From Oreohelix idahoensis (taxonomy: Eukaryota; Mollusca; Gastropoda; Stylommatophora; Oreohelicidae), in NCBI GenBank assembly GCA_024509875.1, contig JAMPIV010014835.1, positions 772,001 to 836,000 of the forward strand: a stretch of 64,000 nucleotides of DNA. Direction: 5' to 3'. Position 1 is the first letter of the stretch. The number at the start of each line of letters is the position of its first letter. Shown here piece after piece: positions 59,718 through 64,000 of the stretch. Made by a program: the position numbers and the translations under genes. The notes beneath the pieces were generated by a model. The model had not been told where the DNA came from. It searched no databases and saw only the letters and a list, made by a program, of their open reading frames with translations.

Positions 59718-61246
59718 TTATTTACTCATAAACTCCATCAACTTCATCATCCGAGCTTCTCTGGCCCTTCGCGCTTCTAACGCTATCCGTTTATCCATAT
59801 TTAGCGTTCCCAATGCTATTTGTTTATCAATATTTTGAATCTCTTCTACTCTTCTACCTTCGTCAACATGTTGCTTCCTCTCAACCTCTCTGTCTCTCAC
59901 ATTTGTCTCAATCTCTCTACTAATTACTTATTTTGCAACTGTTTGCCTCAGATTTTCTTTGTCATTAATGTTTTCATTTCTCCTCCTCCCTGGGTTGCTC
60001 TCAGGATCTCTATACTTTGATTGGTCGCTACCTCGATCTCTACCTGTACTTCTAGTCTCCTTATCTCTCCTCTTTGTCTTCTCTCTGCTACTAGATCGGT
60101 ATCTCCGTCGATCCTCATTAGTTTCTCTCCTTCTCCTGTTGCTTCTCTTTCTCTCCCTCTGTCTTCCTCTGGATCGATAATCCCATCGATCCGCATCTCG
60201 TCTTCTACTGTTATCTTTCATATGTGCCTCTGTATCTCTACTCTTGATAGGTACTCTCTTCAATCTCTACTTCTACTTGTTTCGTGTCTCTTAACTACTT
60301 CTTCTATGTTCTTCCTCTTTTCCAACTCTTCAAATTTTGTATCGATATATTCGCAAAGTGCATTTAAATCGTCCTTATTCTCCGCTGTACCACTACTTTT
60401 TGCATTATTCTCCCTCTGAGGTCTCACCTCTGACTGTTCTACATGTCTCAACTTTGCGAGACGCCTCTCATAATCTGACGAATCCTCTGATACTGTGTAA
60501 CTCTTCTTCTTCCTTTGTATACTCTCTTCTTCCATCTCTTCCTGCATATCTGAATCTTTTGCCGACGTTTCTTCCACGTCCTGAGGTTCTCTTCTGATAT
60601 TTTGTTGCTCTGTATTTCTTTCCTGCACCTGCTCTCTTAACCTCTCTTCTCTGTCCTACAATATTTGTCTACGTTCAATTATCGGCATATCTGCTTCACT
60701 TTCCGAGTTATCTCTCTCAGTTCTTAATCTTGTTATCTCTTCTGATATATCGTTTCCTTGCGTATTGTTCTGTGCATCCTGCAATATCTCTATTTTATCT
60801 TCTTCTATTCTATTTCGTCTTTGCTCTGCCGCTGTAGTGTGCATATATGGTGCATCTGCGTCTGTCTCCTGTGTTATCCAACTTCCGCGGCTTGCTATGT
60901 CCTCTTGTTTTTGGTATATGTTTTTGGGGGATGGGGCCAACCGACTAGATGTTACCCTAGGTTCTGCAAGCACTTCTGCTCTCGTAACAATCTGATCGCT
61001 CCCTGGTGTGTGTTCATAGTCGTCGCTGGAAGTATTCTCTACCACGTCCTCTTCACTCTTGCTCGGTGCTACCATCCAGTTGTCTCCTCTCGTTGTGACA
61101 TACCAGTCACTTTCTTTTGGTGTTGTTTCAGTCCTCTCACGCGGTAGTATCCGCAACTGATCTTTACTCTTATTCTTCCCCCTTTTGTTTATCCTCTTCG
61201 TTTTTCCCCGGCATTGGTTCCCAATATGCTTTCCTCTTGTTAGCAT
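59718..61246 (-). pseudogene. Charged coiled-coil/arginine-rich tail of element D
   Basis: Downstream of integrase, frames 60656-61246, 60260-60628, 59928-60263 and 59718-59900 read as one degraded product. First a hydrophilic acidic part (ERTETTPKESDWYVTTRGDN, KSEEDVVENTSSDDYEHTPG). Then a coiled coil (EEITRLRTERDNSE, EYIDTKFEELEKRKNIEEVV), an R/E/D/S-rich stretch resembling RS/RE domains (RRRETNEDRRRYRSSSREK), and a final helix ending MKLMEFMSK. About 500 residues in total. I do not recognise the family. It occupies the position where some Gypsy elements carry env, but has no signal peptide or membrane segment. It could be an integrase extension or a separate ORF. Confidence 0.6.
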
Positions 61247-61249
61247 CCA

Positions 61250-62330
61250 CAGGAGGGATAACTGTACGCTGTTTTTTCTGCCTTATCAGGTGTTGCACAT
61301 GTGTTTTGATGTCTTTGTCTCCTTTCACAATACCACATGTGGTGTTAGATAATCGCTGTAATACCTTCCATCCGGTGGTCTATTTTCCGATCCACTTGTT
61401 TGTCTGACATGAATTTTGTGCCACACAATGTCTCCCGGATCGAATTCCTCAAACATCGCGTTTTTAATCGCGTTATCTCTCCTTCTCTGCGCTGTTTCTC
61501 CCATGATTTTTCATGCCATCTTGTGTGCTATATGTTTGTGCATCATCAAATTTTTCATATGGCTTTCTCCGAAGTACCTTCTCCTCGGATTTAATAAGGT
61601 ATTCATTGGCAGTACCGCTTCTCTACCACACAACATATAAAATGGTGAGAACTTGGATGAGTCGTTGACATTGACTCTGATTGCCTGTACTGCATGTGGC
61701 AGATATAAATCCTAATCATCCGGTTTTCCGTCTGTATATTTAGATATGATATTGTGTATTGTGGCACGGATGCGCTCATTCTTGCCGTTACTTTGTGGAT
61801 GGGAGGTGGCGATTATGATATGGGTTATATTCATATCTTTGAGGAACTTTTTGAAGTCGTTTCCTGTAAAGGATGTGCCATTATCCATCAAAATGGCGTA
61901 TGGGCAACTATGTCGAGGTACGAATTCTGTCTGTATCATGTTTACTTTGTTTTTCCCCGTTGCCTCCTTTACTGCAAAGCAATCTGGCCAATTTGACAAC
62001 ATGTCAACAATGTGGATGATGTCTTTATTCCCCGACAAGGTCATCGGATATGGTCCCGAGACGTCGATACTGATATTTTCCATAGTAGACGGGGGAATGT
62101 CCATCTCCTGCACTGGACACTTAATAGCCCTCAAATGTCTTGTTTTACATAATAGGTACCTTTGCACATGTGTCACACATCCTTATTTAGAGTAGGCCAC
62201 ACATATCATGCCTTGATCCCTTGGAGTGTCTTATCTCTTCCGAAATGGCCGTTTTTATCACGAAACGACTCTAATACTGTCTTGACCAACTGATTTTGAA
62301 CTAATTTATCAGTACTCCGTCGCCTTTAGG
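61250..62330 (-). pseudogene. Integrase of element D, broken
   Basis: A decayed zinc finger (VLESFRDKNGHFGRDKTLQG, YVWPTLNKDV) around 62190-62310 precedes an intact stretch of the core at 61712-62176. That stretch reads ISIDVSGPYPMTLSGNKDII, LMDNGTSFTGNDFKKFL and HPQSNGKNERIRATIHNIIS, with the DDE residues in IDVSG, MDNG and KNER. To the left are the C-terminal parts (SSKFSPFYMLCGREAVLPMN, FDPGDIVWHKIHVRQ) with stops. Confidence 0.88.
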
Positions 62331-63040
62331 GTCTATAAATTCCAATACCTTGTCCAGTTGGTTGATGCAAAAGTTTTTGGCCTCTTTGGTTCCCTATTCG
62401 ATTTTTCGCCTTAGGGCGACTACTTTTGGGATCTTTTCCTTGTTCACTCACGAGGTCAAATGGTTCAGCTTCTTTCTGTTGTTCTACCAAGCTTCCTTCG
62501 AAATCGACCCTTTCTCCTGTTGGCAACAGTTCGAGTTTATGACATTCACTTGCCGGAAGTGCTCGCTGATCTCCGATATCACCTCTTGTTCCGATATTTT
62601 CGCCTCGTCCATGTACGGTATTCTCGATAACAGGTCCGCTAATGTCTTCCTGGGATGTGTTGTATTGTGTCATCATAGTTCTGGAGGTTCAATGCCCAGG
62701 TATGTAATTTACGGGGCTGTCTGATGTTTTGGTGAGCCATGTAGCCAATGGCTGATGATCTGTTCTCATAGTGAACGGCTTTCCTCTAAGGAAGAAGTCC
62801 AACTTCTGTATCGCAAAATAGATTGCGAATGCCTCCATCTCAATAGCTGCCTAATTCAACTGATATTTACTAAATTTTTGTGACAGAAACACAATGGGTC
62901 TCTTGTTCCCGACGTTCGGTATTATCTGGTCCTCTCCTTTCAACGCTGGTTGGACCAAACACGCTCTTGGGGCTGTTTCAGAAGCATCTGTATATAAGAT
63001 CATCGGCCTATCTGGGCTGGGTGCACCAGGAATGGAAGTT
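62331..63040 (-). pseudogene. RNase H and linker of element D, broken
   Basis: Right part reads SDASETAPRACLVQPALKG-like sequence, NKRPIVFLSQKFSKYQLN, stop, AAIEMEAFAIYFAIQKLDFF and TMRTDHQPLATWL, the order of RNase H catalytic motifs. Left part (62326-62676) is a hydrophilic linker leading to integrase. At least two in-frame stops. Confidence 0.8.
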
Positions 63041-64000
63041 ATGTTAAAGCTCCCTTGAGATATTCAAAAGCTATTTGGCATTCCTCCGTCCACTTAAATC
63101 ACGCATACTTCCTGACTAAGTTTATCAGAGGTTCTGCGGCACGGGTGAAATTGACGACATGCTTCATAAAATACCCGCATGTGCCTAGAAAACCCCTTGT
63201 CTCCCGTTCGTCGGCGTTGGCATTTCTCGGATGGCTCAGACCTTGTCTTCGTTCGGTCTAACTCCGTTCTTGTTCACTACAAATCCAAGGTACTTTGTTT
63301 CACTCTGGATGAAGTTAAATTTCTATACCTTCAATTTGACGTTATGCAGTCTCAGCCTGTTCAACACTTTTCGTACGTGGTCGAGATGATTCTGCACTGA
63401 TCCTGCCGTGTGCACTAAAATGTCGTCTATGTAGGCTATGGCGAACTTTTGCTTACCATTGAGGACTTCGTCCATTAGCGCCCTATACGTGGCGGGGCTG
63501 CCTTTTAGTCCGAATGGCATGACGTTTCACGCGAACGTTCCTACATGCGTAAAAAATGTGCTTTTCTTCTTGGCATCCTCCATCAGTGGTATGCACCAGA
63601 ATCCGTATCTGGCATCCAACGTGGTGAACCACTCTGATTTTCCCAACAGCGCAAGGATGTCGTCTATCCTCAGAATGGAGTGTGTTAGAGTCTTAGTAAT
63701 ACTACTGAGCGCTCAAAATATGTGACTGCCGTCCTTTATTGTGACTATCACAATGGGGACGACTACTCTGAGCGCGACCCTTGTATGACCCAAGCGGCTA
63801 ATATCTCCCCGATAGCCTTCTCCACTATCTGTCTCGTTTTGAGTGGAGTCGTGTATGGCATCTTACTGACAACCTTTCTCTGCTCAGTTTCAATATCCAT
63901 CTTCACCGTCTGTGTCCTACCTAATTCCTTATCGCTGAGAGCGAACACGTCTTGGTTGTCTACGACAAACTTCCGCAGGATTTTGCCATGTTGGGGTTGC
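63041..64000 (-). pseudogene. Reverse transcriptase of element D, broken and partial
   Basis: From the right edge: MDIETEQRKVVSKMPYTTPL and VEKAIGEILAAWVIQGSRSE, then WSSPIVIVTIKDGSH, a stop, LGKSEWFTTLDARYGFWCIP, a stop, NVMPFGLKGSPATYRALMDE, FAIAYIDDILVHTAGSVQNH (YIDD catalytic box), HNVKLKV, stop, KYLGFVVNKNGVRPNEDKV. Stops at several points. The start lies at or beyond the window edge. Confidence 0.9.

Larger units (their letters stand above)
59715..64000 (-). mobile_element. Ty3/Gypsy element D, conventional order, decayed, cut by window edge
   Basis: Minus strand, in element order: reverse transcriptase (63040-63990), RNase H (about 62690-63040), linker, integrase zinc finger and core (61700-62330), integrase C-terminus (61250-61700), and a long charged tail (59718-61246). 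Many stops and frameshifts. RT-RNaseH-IN is the standard Gypsy order, unlike the composite and element C. Gag and the other LTR lie beyond 64000. Confidence 0.88.

Noticed and set aside
59820..61147. Plus-strand serine/leucine-rich frames with membrane-like runs
   Set aside because: Antisense shadows of the charged minus-strand tail of element D.

Overview
This is nuclear DNA of an invertebrate animal. Two spliced exons of a degenerin/epithelial sodium channel (DEG/ENaC) gene sit in AT-rich sequence made mostly of retrotransposons. The channel type, Gmr1-like LTR elements, RTE-like LINEs with triplet tails and tRNA-derived SINEs point to a lophotrochozoan, most likely a mollusc. That assignment is an inference. 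Apart from the two exons and possibly a coiled-coil ORF near the left end, I see no host coding sequence.

Layout. 1-4.9 kb: an LTR element on the minus strand, cut by the window edge. It carries gag, protease and an integrase zinc finger but no integrase core; its 5' LTR and a tRNA-Pro-like primer site follow. 5.0-5.8 kb: a coiled-coil ORF followed by histone-type stem-loops. 5.8-11.8 kb: mostly unexplained, with LINE scraps. 11857-12126 and 56189-56287: two phase-0 DEG/ENaC exons that join perfectly across a 44-kb intron. All other elements between these points are inside that intron.

Intron contents. Repeat family X (12.9-25 kb) is split by later insertions. Inside it lies a TTAA-flanked MITE-like element, inside that a 9-kb LTR element (C, target duplication GTGCA), and inside its 5' LTR a LINE tail (target duplication ACCTTCACA). 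From 25 to 31.5 kb there are stem-loop modules, two LTR-like repeats and LINE fragments. Two nearly identical LINEs (A and B) face opposite ways at 32.8-36.0 and 38.6-41.4 kb. At 42317-56012 a composite LTR-pol/gag-LTR-gag-LTR element on the minus strand has a single outer target duplication (GTTGT). Its polyprotein has integrase before reverse transcriptase, the Gmr1-type order.

Right end (56.3-64 kb): a SINE-bearing insertion with direct and inverted repeats, long GAT and GATA microsatellites, and a decayed Ty3/Gypsy element of conventional RT-RNaseH-IN order on the minus strand, with a long arginine/glutamate-rich tail, running off the window.

How the parts relate: the autonomous-looking machinery is the composite's pol and the two LINEs. 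Element C has nearly identical LTRs but a wrecked pol, so it was probably mobilised in trans. Two related elements (left edge and C) share the same integrase-core replacement and frame break, as expected of a non-autonomous lineage.
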